In this document: positions 24,744 to 34,086 of the stretch, one piece after another
Layout of the letters: the number at the start of each line of letters is the position of its first letter
How positions within the stretch are numbered: the stretch's first letter is position 1
Source: Defluviicoccus sp046348835
GTDB taxonomy: Bacteria; Pseudomonadota; Alphaproteobacteria; Rhodospirillales; Defluviicoccaceae
NCBI GenBank assembly: GCA_046348835.1
Contig: JAXMDM010000002.1
Coordinates: 310,001 to 374,000, forward strand
DNA length: 64,000 nt
Direction: 5' to 3'
Position numbers and translations under genes: made by a program
Notes under the pieces: generated by a model
Seen by the model: only the letters and a program-made list of their open reading frames with translations
Told to the model about the DNA's origin: nothing
Database searches by the model: none

Positions 24744-26069
24744 ATGGGGTTCGAGATCATCGCACAATTCGTCGTCCTGTTGGCTGCGATCTATTTGGGA
24801 AGTCGTACCGGCGGGGTCGGACTTGGGCTGTGGGGCGGCGTCGGTGTCTTCGTCCTCACCTACGTCTTCGGCCTGCAGCCCACCAGTCCGCCGATCGACG
24901 TGATGCTGATCATCCTTGCCGTGGTCATGGCTTCGGCGGTGATGGAGGCGGCGGGCGGTATCGAATACCTGGTGGGGGTTGCCGGACGAATCATTCGCCG
25001 CAATCCGCAGCACATTACGGTGGTTGCGCCCCTCGTCTGCTACGTCTTCACTTTCGGCGCCGGCACCGGGCACATCTTTTATCCTCTGCTGCCGATCATT
25101 TTCCAGGTCGCCTATGAGAACGGCATCCGGCCGGAGCGGCCGATGGCGGTATCGACCATCGCCTCGCAGCAGGCGATCACCGCCAGCCCGGTCTCGGCGG
25201 CAACGGCGGCGATGATCAGCCTGTTCGAGCCGCTCAACTACAGCCTCCCCAACATCCTCGTCATCGCCATTCCGGCCACGATTGCGGGCGTGCTGGTGGC
25301 GGCCCTGGTGCAGACGCGGGTCGGTGTGCCGCTGGATCAGGATCCCGAATACCAACGGCGCCTCAAAGCCGGCGAAATCGAGGCGGCCGTCAAGACGGCG
25401 GCGGTGGAGGCGGTGCTCCCGCCGTCGGCCCGGTGGAGTGCCTTCATTTTCCTTGGCGGCGTGGCGCTGGTCGTGCTGAGCGGCCTGTTTCCCGACCTTC
25501 GCCCACCGTTCCACCACTCGGATGCCGATGCCATGAGCATGGCCCTGACGATCGAGATCGTCATGCTCAGCGTTGCTGCGGTGATGATGCTGCTGATGCG
25601 CGTGAAGCCGGATGCGGTGGTGAAAACGCAGACGGCGCGCGCCGGCTTGACCGCGGTGATCGGCATTTTCGGTCTCGCCTGGCTCGGCGACACCTTCATC
25701 GCCGGCAATAGCGATGTGATCATCGGCGGAATCGGCGAGCTGACGCGAGAGCATCCGTTCATTTTCGCTCTCGGCCTGTTCTTCGCCTCCGTTCTCCTTT
25801 TCAGTCAGGCGGCGACGACGCGGGCGCTGATGCCGCTGGGAATCAGTCTTGGCCTCTCGCCCGCCATATTGACCGCCTTCTGGCCGGCGGTGAACGGCTA
25901 CTTTTTCCTACCGACCTACGGTTCGTTGATTGCCGCGATCAACTTCGATCGCAGCGGAACGACGCGGATCGGTCGGTATATTCTCAATCATTCCTTTATG
26001 CTGCCCGGCCTGGTTGCCACAATCACGGCAATAGCCGTCGGTTCGATCATCGCGCAGTTCATGCGCTAA
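24744..26069 (+). CDS. Anaerobic C4-dicarboxylate transporter, Dcu family
   Basis: A 441-residue inner-membrane protein with about ten to twelve helices, matching DcuA/DcuB antiporters that exchange fumarate, aspartate or malate for succinate. Family blocks include AIYLGSRTGGVGLGLWGGVG, TFGAGTGHIFYPLLPIIFQV, RPERPMAVSTIASQQAITAS, and TAFWPAVNGYFFLPTYGS. ATG 24744 gives the family start, preceded by AAGGGGA; an upstream in-frame start adds only unconserved residues. The aspartase gene follows 14 bases later, which supports aspartate uptake coupled to fumarate formation. Whether it is DcuA- or DcuB-like cannot be settled by eye. Confidence 0.92.
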   Translation: MGFEIIAQFVVLLAAIYLGSRTGGVGLGLWGGVGVFVLTYVFGLQPTSPPIDVMLIILAVVMASAVMEAAGGIEYLVGVAGRIIRRNPQHITVVAPLVCYVFTFGAGTGHIFYPLLPIIFQVAYENGIRPERPMAVSTIASQQAITASPVSAATAAMISLFEPLNYSLPNILVIAIPATIAGVLVAALVQTRVGVPLDQDPEYQRRLKAGEIEAAVKTAAVEAVLPPSARWSAFIFLGGVALVVLSGLFPDLRPPFHHSDADAMSMALTIEIVMLSVAAVMMLLMRVKPDAVVKTQTARAGLTAVIGIFGLAWLGDTFIAGNSDVIIGGIGELTREHPFIFALGLFFASVLLFSQAATTRALMPLGISLGLSPAILTAFWPAVNGYFFLPTYGSLIAAINFDRSGTTRIGRYILNHSFMLPGLVATITAIAVGSIIAQFMR

Positions 26070-26083
26070 CAAGGAGATCAGGG

Positions 26084-27949
26084 ATGGACGTTCCAGAACC
26101 GATAATTCAAGCGGCAGCCATGGCCGCCGACGTCGGGGCCGACGACATCCGGGCCATCCTGACGGAAGGCGAGCGGAAGATCTATCGGGCGGGAGAGTAT
26201 CTGTTTCATGAATCCATGCCGCGCCGCTGGGTCGGGATCATCGAAGACGGTGAGGTCGAGTTGCTCCGCGGCCTGCATGGTTCGGCAACCGTCATCGCCG
26301 TTCTCGGCAAGGGAGCGTTGATCGGAGAAGGGGCGCTGCTTTCCGAGCTCCCGCACACGGCGAGCGCGGTGACCCGCGGCGGCGCGACGGTGTGGCAGGT
26401 TATGCGCGAGACCTGGGACAGGGTTCGCGAACGACAACCGGAGATATTCTACCGTGTGGTTGCGCGCGCCTCGCAAAGGGTGAACGAGCGCCTGCGGGCG
26501 GCGAGCGCGCATCTGGAGATGGAGGCGGGGGGAGCGGTAGCCAGTGTCACCCGCCGCGAGCACGATCTGCTCGGATGGCGCGAGGTCCCGGACGGGGCCT
26601 ACTACGGGATCCAGACGCTGCGCGCCCTGGAGAATTTTCCTCTTTCGGGCATCCGCCTGGCGCAGTTCGCGCACTTCGTCAATGCGCTGGCTTATGTGAA
26701 AAAGGGCGCGGCGCTGGCCAACAGCGAGCTTGGCGTTCTCGACAACGACAAGGCCCAGGCGATCGCCTTTGCCTGCAACGAGATTCTCGCCGGCAAGCTG
26801 CACGATCAGTTCGTCGTCGATATGTTTCAGGGGGGGGCCGGCACCTCGACCAACATGAATGCCAACGAGGTCATCGCCAACCGCGCCCTCGAGTTGCTGG
26901 GGCACCGCCGCGGTGCTTACGAGCACCTGCACCCCAACGATTCGGTCAACTGCTCGCAGTCGACCAACGATGCCTACCCGACGGCGATCAAGATCGCCCT
27001 CATCTTTTCGCTGAAGGATACGCTGGGGGGGATGGAAGGCCTGAAGCAGTCCTTTGAAGCGAAGGCGAAGGAATTCGCCGACGTCATCAAGATGGGCCGC
27101 ACGGAGAACCAGGACGCCGTGCCGATGACGCTCGGACAGGAGTTCTCCGCCTACGCGATCATGGTCGGCGATGCCATGCGCGCCTTGACCTATGGCGGCG
27201 AGGAACTGCACGAAATGAACATGGGCGCGACCGCCATCGGGACCGGGATCAATTCTCCCCCGGGCTATGCCGAACTGGTGACCCGCAAACTCGCCGAACT
27301 TACCGGCCTGCCCTTACACAACGCGTCCAACTTGGTCGAGGCTACGCAAGACAGCGGAGCCTTCGCCCAGATGTCGGGCAACATGAAGCGGGCAGCGGTG
27401 CAGATCTCGAAGATATGCAACGACCTGCGCTGGCTGTCTTCCGGGCCGCGCTGCGGTCTTTACGAGATCACCCTGCCGCCGATGCAGGCAGGCTCGTCGA
27501 TCATGCCGGGGAAGGTAAATCCGGTTATTCCGGAGGTGGTCAATCAGATCTGCTATCAGATCATCGGCTACGATGTCTCCATTTCCATGGCGGCGGAGGC
27601 GAGCGAGCTGGAACTCAACATGGCCGAGCCGATCATGGCCTACAATCTGCTGCACGGGCTGATGCTGCTGAAGAATGCCTGCATCATTCTCGCCGCCCGC
27701 TGCATCGAGGGGATCAAGGCCAATCGCGACCGCTGTCGTGCCTACGTCGAGAACAGCATCGGGTTGGTCACCGCCCTGAACCCCGTGATCGGTTACGAAA
27801 AATCGGTCGCCATCGCCAAGCAAGCCCTCGAAAGCGGCCGCAGCGTCTACGATCTGGTCTTGGAATCGGGCGTGTTGTCGAAACAGGCGCTCGACGAAAT
27901 CCTTGCGCCGGACAAGATGACAAACCCTCGCCGCATCGTTGCAACCTGA
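26084..27949 (+). CDS. aspA: Aspartate ammonia-lyase with N-terminal cyclic-nucleotide-binding domain
   Basis: A 621-residue fusion. Residues about 15-150 form a Crp-type cNMP-binding domain (IYRAGEYLFHESMPRRWVGI, IEDGEVELLRG, GALIGEGALLSELPHTASAV). From about residue 160 to the end it is aspartase, which converts aspartate to fumarate and ammonia: YYGIQTLRALENFPLSG, GGAGTSTNMNANEVIANRAL, NDSVNCSQSTNDAYPTAIKI and the catalytic-lid signature AGSSIMPGKVNPVIPEV near residue 470. Ordinary aspartases are about 470 residues and lack the first domain. It has an AAGGAG ribosome binding site and is in an operon with the Dcu transporter. The domain may give allosteric or redox control; the ligand is unknown. 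Confidence 0.94.
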   Translation: MDVPEPIIQAAAMAADVGADDIRAILTEGERKIYRAGEYLFHESMPRRWVGIIEDGEVELLRGLHGSATVIAVLGKGALIGEGALLSELPHTASAVTRGGATVWQVMRETWDRVRERQPEIFYRVVARASQRVNERLRAASAHLEMEAGGAVASVTRREHDLLGWREVPDGAYYGIQTLRALENFPLSGIRLAQFAHFVNALAYVKKGAALANSELGVLDNDKAQAIAFACNEILAGKLHDQFVVDMFQGGAGTSTNMNANEVIANRALELLGHRRGAYEHLHPNDSVNCSQSTNDAYPTAIKIALIFSLKDTLGGMEGLKQSFEAKAKEFADVIKMGRTENQDAVPMTLGQEFSAYAIMVGDAMRALTYGGEELHEMNMGATAIGTGINSPPGYAELVTRKLAELTGLPLHNASNLVEATQDSGAFAQMSGNMKRAAVQISKICNDLRWLSSGPRCGLYEITLPPMQAGSSIMPGKVNPVIPEVVNQICYQIIGYDVSISMAAEASELELNMAEPIMAYNLLHGLMLLKNACIILAARCIEGIKANRDRCRAYVENSIGLVTALNPVIGYEKSVAIAKQALESGRSVYDLVLESGVLSKQALDEILAPDKMTNPRRIVAT

Positions 27950-28036
27950 CGGTCGGAGCCTTCGTTTCGTCCCCATAGCGGCGGCGGATTGTCCGTCGGC
28001 GGCCCTCCCTTTGGGCGCCCTCAAACGCCGACACGG

Positions 28037-28993
28037 TCATGCGCCGGCGGCACCATTGGGCCGTAGCGGTTGCCCGGTAATCGACTGGAACAGACGCTCG
28101 ACGTCGGGGTAATGGCAGAGTGCACTGCCGGCGGTGAGGACCGCTGCCGTTCCCGCAGCGAGCCCGAGGCCGAACGCGTCCCGCAGCGGACGCCCATGGG
28201 CGAGGCCCAGGGTCAAGCCGGCAACGAAGCTGTCGCCGGCGCCGACGGCACTCTTCACTTTGACCTCCGGCGCAGGGAGCCGCAGGCAGCCTTCCCGTGT
28301 CGCCAGCAACGCGCCGTCGCCACCGAGGCTGACCGCCACCACCTCCGCCTTGCGGTCGAGCACCAGCTGGCGGGCGAGCGCATTCTGCTCATCGGGGACC
28401 GACACGGTCCGGCCGGCGAACGCTTCCAGCTCGGCAAGGTTCGGCTTGACGAGAAACACCCCGACCTCCAGCGCCGCGGCGAGTGCGTCCCCCGATGCGT
28501 CGAGGATGACCCGCGAGCCGCGCGTCTTCGCCTTCTCGGCGACGCGGGCGTAGAAATCGGTCGGCACCCCGACCGGCAGACTGCCGGTGGCGACGATATA
28601 GCTGGCATCGAACTCGAAAATGGCATCGAAGCAGGCCTGCCACTCGTCGTTGCCGAGGCTCGGACCGACGGGCGTCGGGCGAAACTCCTCGCCGGTGTCG
28701 GTCTCATAGATGGTCGCGCTCAGCCGGGTGTTCTGGTTGATCATCACCACCCGGGTCAGGAGGCCGAAGCGATCGAGCATCTGACGGAGGAATTCTCCGG
28801 TGGGGCCGCCGGCGGTGAACACGGCGATGCTGTGCGATCCCAGTTCCTTGATCACCCGCGACACGTTGATTCCGCCACCCCCCGGGAAGATCAGCGGCTC
28901 GGAGGCGCGCAGCTTCTTCACCGGTTCCATGCGCGCCACGTCGTAGTGCAGGTCGACGCTGGAATTCATCGTCAGGGTGATGATGGGGTTCAT
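28037..28993 (-). CDS. pfkB: 6-phosphofructokinase, PfkB family
   Basis: A 318-residue ribokinase-fold sugar kinase. FPGGGGINVSRVIKELGSHS is the substrate-binding block of the fructose-phosphate kinase subgroup, TGSLPVGVPTDFY and LVKPNLAELEAFAGR follow, and VKSAVGAGDSFVAGLTLGLA near residue 255 is the anion hole with the catalytic Asp. The end CHYPDVERLFQSI resembles E. coli PfkB closely, so fructose-6-phosphate is the likeliest substrate; 1-phosphofructokinase or tagatose-6-phosphate kinase remain possible. It lies convergent with aspA and 76 bases downstream of the polysaccharide operon. Confidence 0.88.
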   Translation of the reverse strand: MNPIITLTMNSSVDLHYDVARMEPVKKLRASEPLIFPGGGGINVSRVIKELGSHSIAVFTAGGPTGEFLRQMLDRFGLLTRVVMINQNTRLSATIYETDTGEEFRPTPVGPSLGNDEWQACFDAIFEFDASYIVATGSLPVGVPTDFYARVAEKAKTRGSRVILDASGDALAAALEVGVFLVKPNLAELEAFAGRTVSVPDEQNALARQLVLDRKAEVVAVSLGGDGALLATREGCLRLPAPEVKVKSAVGAGDSFVAGLTLGLAHGRPLRDAFGLGLAAGTAAVLTAGSALCHYPDVERLFQSITGQPLRPNGAAGA

Positions 28994-29069
28994 TTCGGCT
29001 GCTCCTCCGTGCCTTGTCCGCGGCAGCGGAGACTAAGGGTCGAGGGCGCGCCGAGGTAGGACAAAAAAG

Positions 29070-30275
29070 TCAGTCCTCGGGGGTCAGGGCGGCGACGAGA
29101 GCGGCGTCATCGTCGGGCCAACGATGGCTCGACCACAGGCGCCACGCCGCCCCGGTAATGGAGCGGATGCGGCGATGGAAATGCGCTTCGGCGAAGCGAA
29201 GCGCATTGTTGCGACAGTCTTCGGGGCGGATCGTACCTTCGGTCCGTTCGAAGGCGCCGACCGCCTCGCACACCGACTGGGGCGTCTGCTCCGAAAAGAG
29301 AACGCCGGTGCGCCCGGCGCCTTCGGTGCGAATGATCTCGCCCGCCCCGCCGACCCCATAGGCGATCACCGGCGTGCCGCAGGACTGCGCTTCCGCCATC
29401 AGCATGCCGAAGTCCTCCGGCGCCGCGTACACCAGGGCCCGCGCCATCTGCAGGTGCGAAACCAAATCCTGGTGGGAGAGCCGTCCGAGGAATGAGATAT
29501 TGGGTGTGGCCATCCGCTTCAGCGCAGCCGCCTCCGGCCCCTCGCCGAAGACGAGAAGCTTTTTCCCCGGCATTTGGCGGAAGGCTTGAACGATCACGTC
29601 CAATGCCTTGAACGGGTTCATGAACGAACCGGTCAGGTAATGCGACTCGCGCGATCCGCCGGGGACGAACCGCTCGGTATCAATGGGCGGCGGAACGACC
29701 AAGGCACGGCGGCCATAAACCTTGCGAATGCGCCGGGCGACGAAAGCCGAATTGGCCAACAGCACATCCACGGAGTGGCTGCCCCGAACGTCCCAGGCAC
29801 GCAAATAATGGAACACCAGCGCCGCCGCCAGGCGCCGAATGCCCCGACGCCAGCCGAATTTCTCGAAGTAATAAGGCTGCAGATCCCAGGCGAAGCGTAG
29901 AGGCGAATGAAAATAGCAAATATGAAGCTGATCCGGCGAAACGATTACGCCTTTGGCAACGGCATGACTGGACGAAAAAATCATATCATAATGGCGTAGA
30001 TCGAATTGCTCGACTGCAAGCGGCATTAACGCGGCGTAGTACCAGTACAAACGGCGAGAAAAAGGCAGCCTCTGGATGAAAGAAGCGGATATTTTGTCAG
30101 TTTCAAGATTTTGTCTGTTTGTATCGCTCAGATATTCAACAATGGCATAAAGTTCATTGTGCGGAAGGGTGTGCAGGATATGCTCAAGAACGATTTCGGC
30201 GCCTCCATAGGTGACGAGCCAATCATGAACAACCGCAATTTTCGGCGGATACGACGCACTGGCAAAAATACTCAT
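29070..30275 (-). CDS. Glycosyltransferase family 4
   Basis: A 401-residue GT-B glycosyltransferase. The N-terminal IAVVHDWLVTYGGAEIVLEH is a typical acceptor-side loop; the C-terminal half carries YLTGSFMNPFKALDVIVQAF, LLVFGEGPEAAALKRMA, NISFLGRLSHQDLVSHL and APEDFGMLMAEAQSCGTPVI, the donor-binding block with the E-x7-E motif. It probably adds a sugar (often mannose or similar) to a lipid-linked precursor on the cytoplasmic face. It is the last gene of the five-gene minus-strand polysaccharide operon, 19 bases after the sugar-phosphate transferase. The first 600 bases are AT-richer than the rest. Confidence 0.9.
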   Translation of the reverse strand: MSIFASASYPPKIAVVHDWLVTYGGAEIVLEHILHTLPHNELYAIVEYLSDTNRQNLETDKISASFIQRLPFSRRLYWYYAALMPLAVEQFDLRHYDMIFSSSHAVAKGVIVSPDQLHICYFHSPLRFAWDLQPYYFEKFGWRRGIRRLAAALVFHYLRAWDVRGSHSVDVLLANSAFVARRIRKVYGRRALVVPPPIDTERFVPGGSRESHYLTGSFMNPFKALDVIVQAFRQMPGKKLLVFGEGPEAAALKRMATPNISFLGRLSHQDLVSHLQMARALVYAAPEDFGMLMAEAQSCGTPVIAYGVGGAGEIIRTEGAGRTGVLFSEQTPQSVCEAVGAFERTEGTIRPEDCRNNALRFAEAHFHRRIRSITGAAWRLWSSHRWPDDDAALVAALTPED

Positions 30276-30294
30276 GGGTATAAATCGTCGGCCG

Positions 30295-30963
30295 TCAGCC
30301 GGCGCCGGTAAGGACAGCCGCCGGTGTTCTCAATAGTATGCTCAGGTCGAGCCTTATGGTTTTACTTGCGATGTAGCGAAGGTCATATTCACCCATCGTC
30401 GTCGTCACCTCTCTCTTGCTCTCGCGCGACACCTGCCAAAGCCCGGTGAGGCCGGGCTTGACACTCAGCCGGCGGCGACGGGTCTCAGGCTCGAACAGCT
30501 TCGCCGCGAGCGCGGGTTCGAGCGGCCGTGGCCCCACCAGCGTCATGTCACCGACGAGGACGTTCCAGAACTGGGGGAGTTCGTCGAGGCTGTACGCCCG
30601 GGCGATCCGCGCCGCAGGTCCGGCGACGCGGGGATCGTCCCTCAGGCAGAAGGTGGCTTCCCATTCCTCCCTGGCCGCGGTCTCCCGCGATAGTCGCGCC
30701 TGGAGGCGCTCCGCGGCATCGAGGTGCATGGTCCGGATCTTCCAGATGCGGAATGGCCGGCCATGCAGGCCTTCGCGCCGCTGAGTGTAAAAGGCCGGAC
30801 CCGGACTGGCGCGCCTGATGGAGAGGACGACGACAAGCATGACCGGCCACACCACCGCCAGCACCAGCGCGGCGAACGTCAGGTCGATCAAGCGGGCGAT
30901 GACCGGGAGGGCGAGGGGACGGCCGGGCGGTGCCTCCACCGGTCTTGGCGTCGCCCTAGGCAT
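30295..30963 (-). CDS. Undecaprenyl-phosphate sugar-1-phosphate transferase
   Basis: A 222-residue monotopic phosphoglycosyltransferase that starts a polysaccharide chain by moving a sugar-1-phosphate onto undecaprenyl phosphate. One N-terminal membrane segment (VIARLIDLTFAALVLAVVWP, continuing MLVVVLSI) precedes the catalytic core: SPGPAFYTQRREG, FRIWKIRTM, the DE pair in SLDELPQFWNVLVGDMTLVG, and LTGLWQVS. ATG 30963 was chosen over a much longer upstream extension because it overlaps the stop of the deacetylase gene by 8 bases and gives the family's short form. It likely primes the exopolysaccharide made by this operon. Confidence 0.92.
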   Translation of the reverse strand: MPRATPRPVEAPPGRPLALPVIARLIDLTFAALVLAVVWPVMLVVVLSIRRASPGPAFYTQRREGLHGRPFRIWKIRTMHLDAAERLQARLSRETAAREEWEATFCLRDDPRVAGPAARIARAYSLDELPQFWNVLVGDMTLVGPRPLEPALAAKLFEPETRRRRLSVKPGLTGLWQVSRESKREVTTTMGEYDLRYIASKTIRLDLSILLRTPAAVLTGAG

Positions 30964-31612
30964 AGGCCCGCGACAAAACAAACGCCTCCGCCACCGCGGC
31001 GTTGATCTGGGCGCCCCGTAACTCCAGGCGACGGCGTAGACCATCCCCATCGCGGCCGGGTGCGGTTTCGGTCGTATAGAGGGCGAACGCCTCCAGCTTG
31101 CGCTTGAGGTGTCGATCCTCGACGTGGACGAAGAAATTGGGCGAAAAGGTGTCCCGATAGGCTTGATCGGTCGAGGTGGGAATCTCGTAGTGGAGGACGA
31201 TGCGCTGCCGACGAAAAGGCCGGGTGGCGACTTCGATCGCCCGGGCGACCGAGCGATGGGACTGGTGCACATCGCCCGGCCAGTGGGTGAAGACGATGTC
31301 GCACCACTCCACCCAAGGCTCAACCAGCCGGTGCAGCCCCATGGTCTCCGCTTCCACGTGCTCCTCGGCGAGGGCATCGTCGGGGACAATGGCGGTGCCC
31401 CCGAGATGCGCCACCGCCTGGTAGAATTGGGTCACCAGCTGCGTCCAGTGGGCGATTCCGCGCGGATCGGACCGCTTTAGCGGCAGCAGCACCCGGACTT
31501 CCGCGCCGCGCTCGACCGCCCGGCACAAGGTGGCGCCGCAGCCGATGACCTCGTCGTCCGGGTGCGCCGCCACGCAGAGCACCCGCTTGCCCTTGAGATC
31601 GATCAAGCCCAC
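30956..31612 (-). CDS. PIG-L family N-acetylglucosaminyl deacetylase
   Basis: A 218-residue zinc-dependent deacetylase of the LmbE/PIG-L family. The metal motif VAAHPDDEVIGCGATL is at residues 14-29 and the third ligand block is HWPGDVHQSHRSVARA, near residue 112. Such enzymes remove acetyl groups from N-acetylated sugars; in this operon the target is probably a sugar of the nascent polysaccharide or its precursor. It overlaps both the upstream epimerase (10 bases) and the downstream transferase (8 bases), so translation is coupled. Confidence 0.9.
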   Translation of the reverse strand: MGLIDLKGKRVLCVAAHPDDEVIGCGATLCRAVERGAEVRVLLPLKRSDPRGIAHWTQLVTQFYQAVAHLGGTAIVPDDALAEEHVEAETMGLHRLVEPWVEWCDIVFTHWPGDVHQSHRSVARAIEVATRPFRRQRIVLHYEIPTSTDQAYRDTFSPNFFVHVEDRHLKRKLEAFALYTTETAPGRDGDGLRRRLELRGAQINAAVAEAFVLSRAYA

Positions 31613-32544
31613 GCCACCCCGTACGGCTGGTAAATGCCGTGATAGGCGAGGGCGGCGTCGATGGCGTGATCGTCGAGATCGGCATACCAGCGAAGGGTCG
31701 TGTCGAGCGCCTCCTCCAGGGGGGTGAAGTCGACGGTTCCGAGCACACGCTGTAGTGGCGCGATGTCCGCCTTCACCACCGTCCGATCGGACTCGCCGCG
31801 GCGCATGGGGATGTGCTGGATGTCGGCGTTGTTGCCGAAAAAGCGGTTCACCATCTCCGCGATGACGTTGACGGTGACCGCTTCGCCGGTGCCGCAGTCG
31901 AGGGCCCGGTCAACGTAGCCGGAGCGCAGGAAATCGACGGTGATGCGCACCGCATCCTTGACGTAGAGCATGTCGACCGTCTGCTCCCCGTCGCCAAAAA
32001 CCTGGATCGGCAGTCCTCGTCGCGCCTGGATGGCAAAGGTCGGGACCAGCTTGCGAACCGGATAGAGCTTTTGGTGCGGCCCGTAGATGTTGAAGTAGCG
32101 AAGCGAGCTTATCTTCAGCGGGTGAAGTCGCGTGTAGAGACGACACACCTGTTCGCTCGCATGTTTCGTGATCGTGTACGTATTCAACCAGACATGGCAC
32201 TTCGATGCGAAGTAAACGCGCGACACATCACACTTCAGCGCCGCATCGAGAACGTTGATGGTTCCGATTATGTTGTTTTCTATCGATGCGCGCATATCCC
32301 CGTCGAGTTCGGCCGTCCCGAGCACGGCCGCCAAGTGGTAAACCTCTTCCACTCCCTTCAGCGCGGCGATAAGGGTGTCAATGCGGGTGATGTCCGCGGG
32401 AACGTGAGTCACCCGCGGGTCGGCGCCGATGCCGTTCTTTGGCGCCGAACGATCCAGCGCCAGCACCTCGTCGCCCCGCTGGAGTAATTCGTACACGAGC
32501 TCCGTTCCGAGAAATCCCGACGCCCCGAGTACTGCGACTTTCAC
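31603..32544 (-). CDS. NAD-dependent epimerase/dehydratase (extended SDR)
   Basis: A 313-residue nucleotide-sugar epimerase-type SDR. VAVLGASGFLGTELVYELLQ holds the GxxGxxG NAD loop, then VYHLAAVLGTAE, and the substrate-side blocks LRYFNIYGPHQ and FGDGEQTVDMLYVKDAVR. The usual YxxxK appears as YTITK at about residue 147. It probably makes or converts a UDP- or GDP-sugar for the polysaccharide. The start is GTG 32544, preceded by AAAGGGGG at proper spacing; the frame is open further upstream but without homology. Confidence 0.9.
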   Translation of the reverse strand: MKVAVLGASGFLGTELVYELLQRGDEVLALDRSAPKNGIGADPRVTHVPADITRIDTLIAALKGVEEVYHLAAVLGTAELDGDMRASIENNIIGTINVLDAALKCDVSRVYFASKCHVWLNTYTITKHASEQVCRLYTRLHPLKISSLRYFNIYGPHQKLYPVRKLVPTFAIQARRGLPIQVFGDGEQTVDMLYVKDAVRITVDFLRSGYVDRALDCGTGEAVTVNVIAEMVNRFFGNNADIQHIPMRRGESDRTVVKADIAPLQRVLGTVDFTPLEEALDTTLRWYADLDDHAIDAALAYHGIYQPYGVAWA

Positions 32545-32640
32545 TGTAGTCCCCCTTTCTGTTGCTTGCCGGCATAAACCCGCGAGCTCCTTTCCGGAGG
32601 ATCTTCGCGGACCGGTAACGCCTCCTCGTTCTCCCAAGTT

Positions 32641-34086
32641 TCAGTCGGGCAGGATTCGTTGCACGACGCCTTCGCTGATCAGTTCGGGAAAACGATAGGA
32701 GATCTCCTCGGTGCCGAAGAGAATGCTGTCCACGGCTTCCACGCCTTGCATGAAGCCATTGTCCTGGTTGGACGATTCGTACTTCCATCCGCCGAACCGG
32801 CCGCGCGAGCGGATGTTGCGGCGGCGCAGCTGCGGTTCGATTTCGTCGAGGAACCGGTCGCGATCCAAGCACGGTACCGGGTAACCATATTCCAGGAGGT
32901 GGTACCAGCGGGATACGACTTGCTGGTCTGGCGGGATGAACGAGGCGCGCAGACAGCGCTCGACCTCATCGACGAGCCGCTCCGCCGACACGGGCCTCCG
33001 CGGCGATCCGCTGATTTCGCACAGAATGGACCAATGGGGTCGGTCGGACGGCACATTGTCCGGCGAATAGTTGGAGATAACCGTCGCCCGAAAGAAGGGG
33101 ATCGCCGGATCGGGCAGGTGAATCCAGTACTTGTCGCGCAGTGCCGGCGGAATGTCTCCGCGCACGCCGATGCCGACGATATGACAGCGCGAATTTTTAA
33201 GTGGGGTGACGCGACGGTGCACCGGGCACTCCTGCGGTACCGCCGAAAGCAGTTCGGGGAGCGGGATGCTGGAGATGAGGTGTCGATAGCGTACCGTCAG
33301 ACCGCCGGCAAAGGTGGCGATCTGCCGATCAGGATCGATCGAGACCAGCCGTTGCGAAAGCGCGGAGCGCTCTGCCGGCAGTCGCCGAAAAGCGCGGCCC
33401 CAGAAGGCTCCCGTGCCCCCCTGTCGCGGATAGGGGAAGGTCGTGGCGCCGACCCAGCCCGGCGCATCGCAGCGGCTGACGACGTTTTCCACAAGCCGAC
33501 CGATATCGACGAGCGGAACATTGGCGTATCGGGATCCGCTCTTGCGACGCGTCCAGGTGGTCGAGAGCTCGGCTGCCGGGTAGGCCCACATTTTGAAGTT
33601 ATAGGGAAGGAAGAACAGTTCGCTGAGCGCGCGGCCGAAATTGGCCACGAGCCATTCGGCAAAATTCTGCACGACCTTTCCGCTGCCGTTCTTCCTCGTG
33701 CCTTCGACGAGGTCCTTCAGACACCGCGCGGCGTCGGCGGACGGCAGGTAATGAAGGTTATGCTGGATAGGAAAGGGGATGAACTTCTCGGCCATCCATA
33801 TCCAGTTTTTGCGCGGAAGATGTAGAACATCGGAACCCATGAGTTCGGCGAGGACCGCGTCAAAGTACTCATAGTGCGAGTATATGACATGGCCGCCGAG
33901 GTCCCAGGTGAAGCCCGCGCCATCGGTGACCGACGCCGCCATACCCCCCGGGACGGCGCTTTTGTCCGTCAGCAGCCAGTCCAGCTGCGGGTTAATCACC
34001 TGCCGGCGGCTGAGCTCGGCCAGCCGCCACGCCGCGCCAAGCCCGGTCGGACCGGCGCCGACAATAAGGATGTCCGTGTTGATCGT
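32641..34086 (-). CDS. FAD-dependent oxidoreductase, UDP-galactopyranose-mutase/amine-oxidase-like, non-standard start
   Basis: A roughly 480-residue flavoprotein. The dinucleotide motif DILIVGAGPTGLGAAWRLAE is encoded from about 34074, upstream of the first conventional start (GTG 33999), and the motif is needed for FAD binding. In that frame no ATG, GTG or TTG exists between the motif and a stop near 34120; candidates are ACG 34086 or ATC 34083 after a GGGGGG run. Other features are GGHVIYSHYEYFDAVLAELM, LPYNFKMWAYPAAELSTTW, YPRQGGTGAFWGRAF, and the C-terminal RGRFGGWKYESSNQDNGFMQ with the FAD-ribityl motif. It is the first gene of the polysaccharide operon. Its reaction is unknown. Confidence 0.8.
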   Translation of the reverse strand, partial: TINTDILIVGAGPTGLGAAWRLAELSRRQVINPQLDWLLTDKSAVPGGMAASVTDGAGFTWDLGGHVIYSHYEYFDAVLAELMGSDVLHLPRKNWIWMAEKFIPFPIQHNLHYLPSADAARCLKDLVEGTRKNGSGKVVQNFAEWLVANFGRALSELFFLPYNFKMWAYPAAELSTTWTRRKSGSRYANVPLVDIGRLVENVVSRCDAPGWVGATTFPYPRQGGTGAFWGRAFRRLPAERSALSQRLVSIDPDRQIATFAGGLTVRYRHLISSIPLPELLSAVPQECPVHRRVTPLKNSRCHIVGIGVRGDIPPALRDKYWIHLPDPAIPFFRATVISNYSPDNVPSDRPHWSILCEISGSPRRPVSAERLVDEVERCLRASFIPPDQQVVSRWYHLLEYGYPVPCLDRDRFLDEIEPQLRRRNIRSRGRFGGWKYESSNQDNGFMQGVEAVDSILFGTEEISYRFPELISEGVVQRILPD

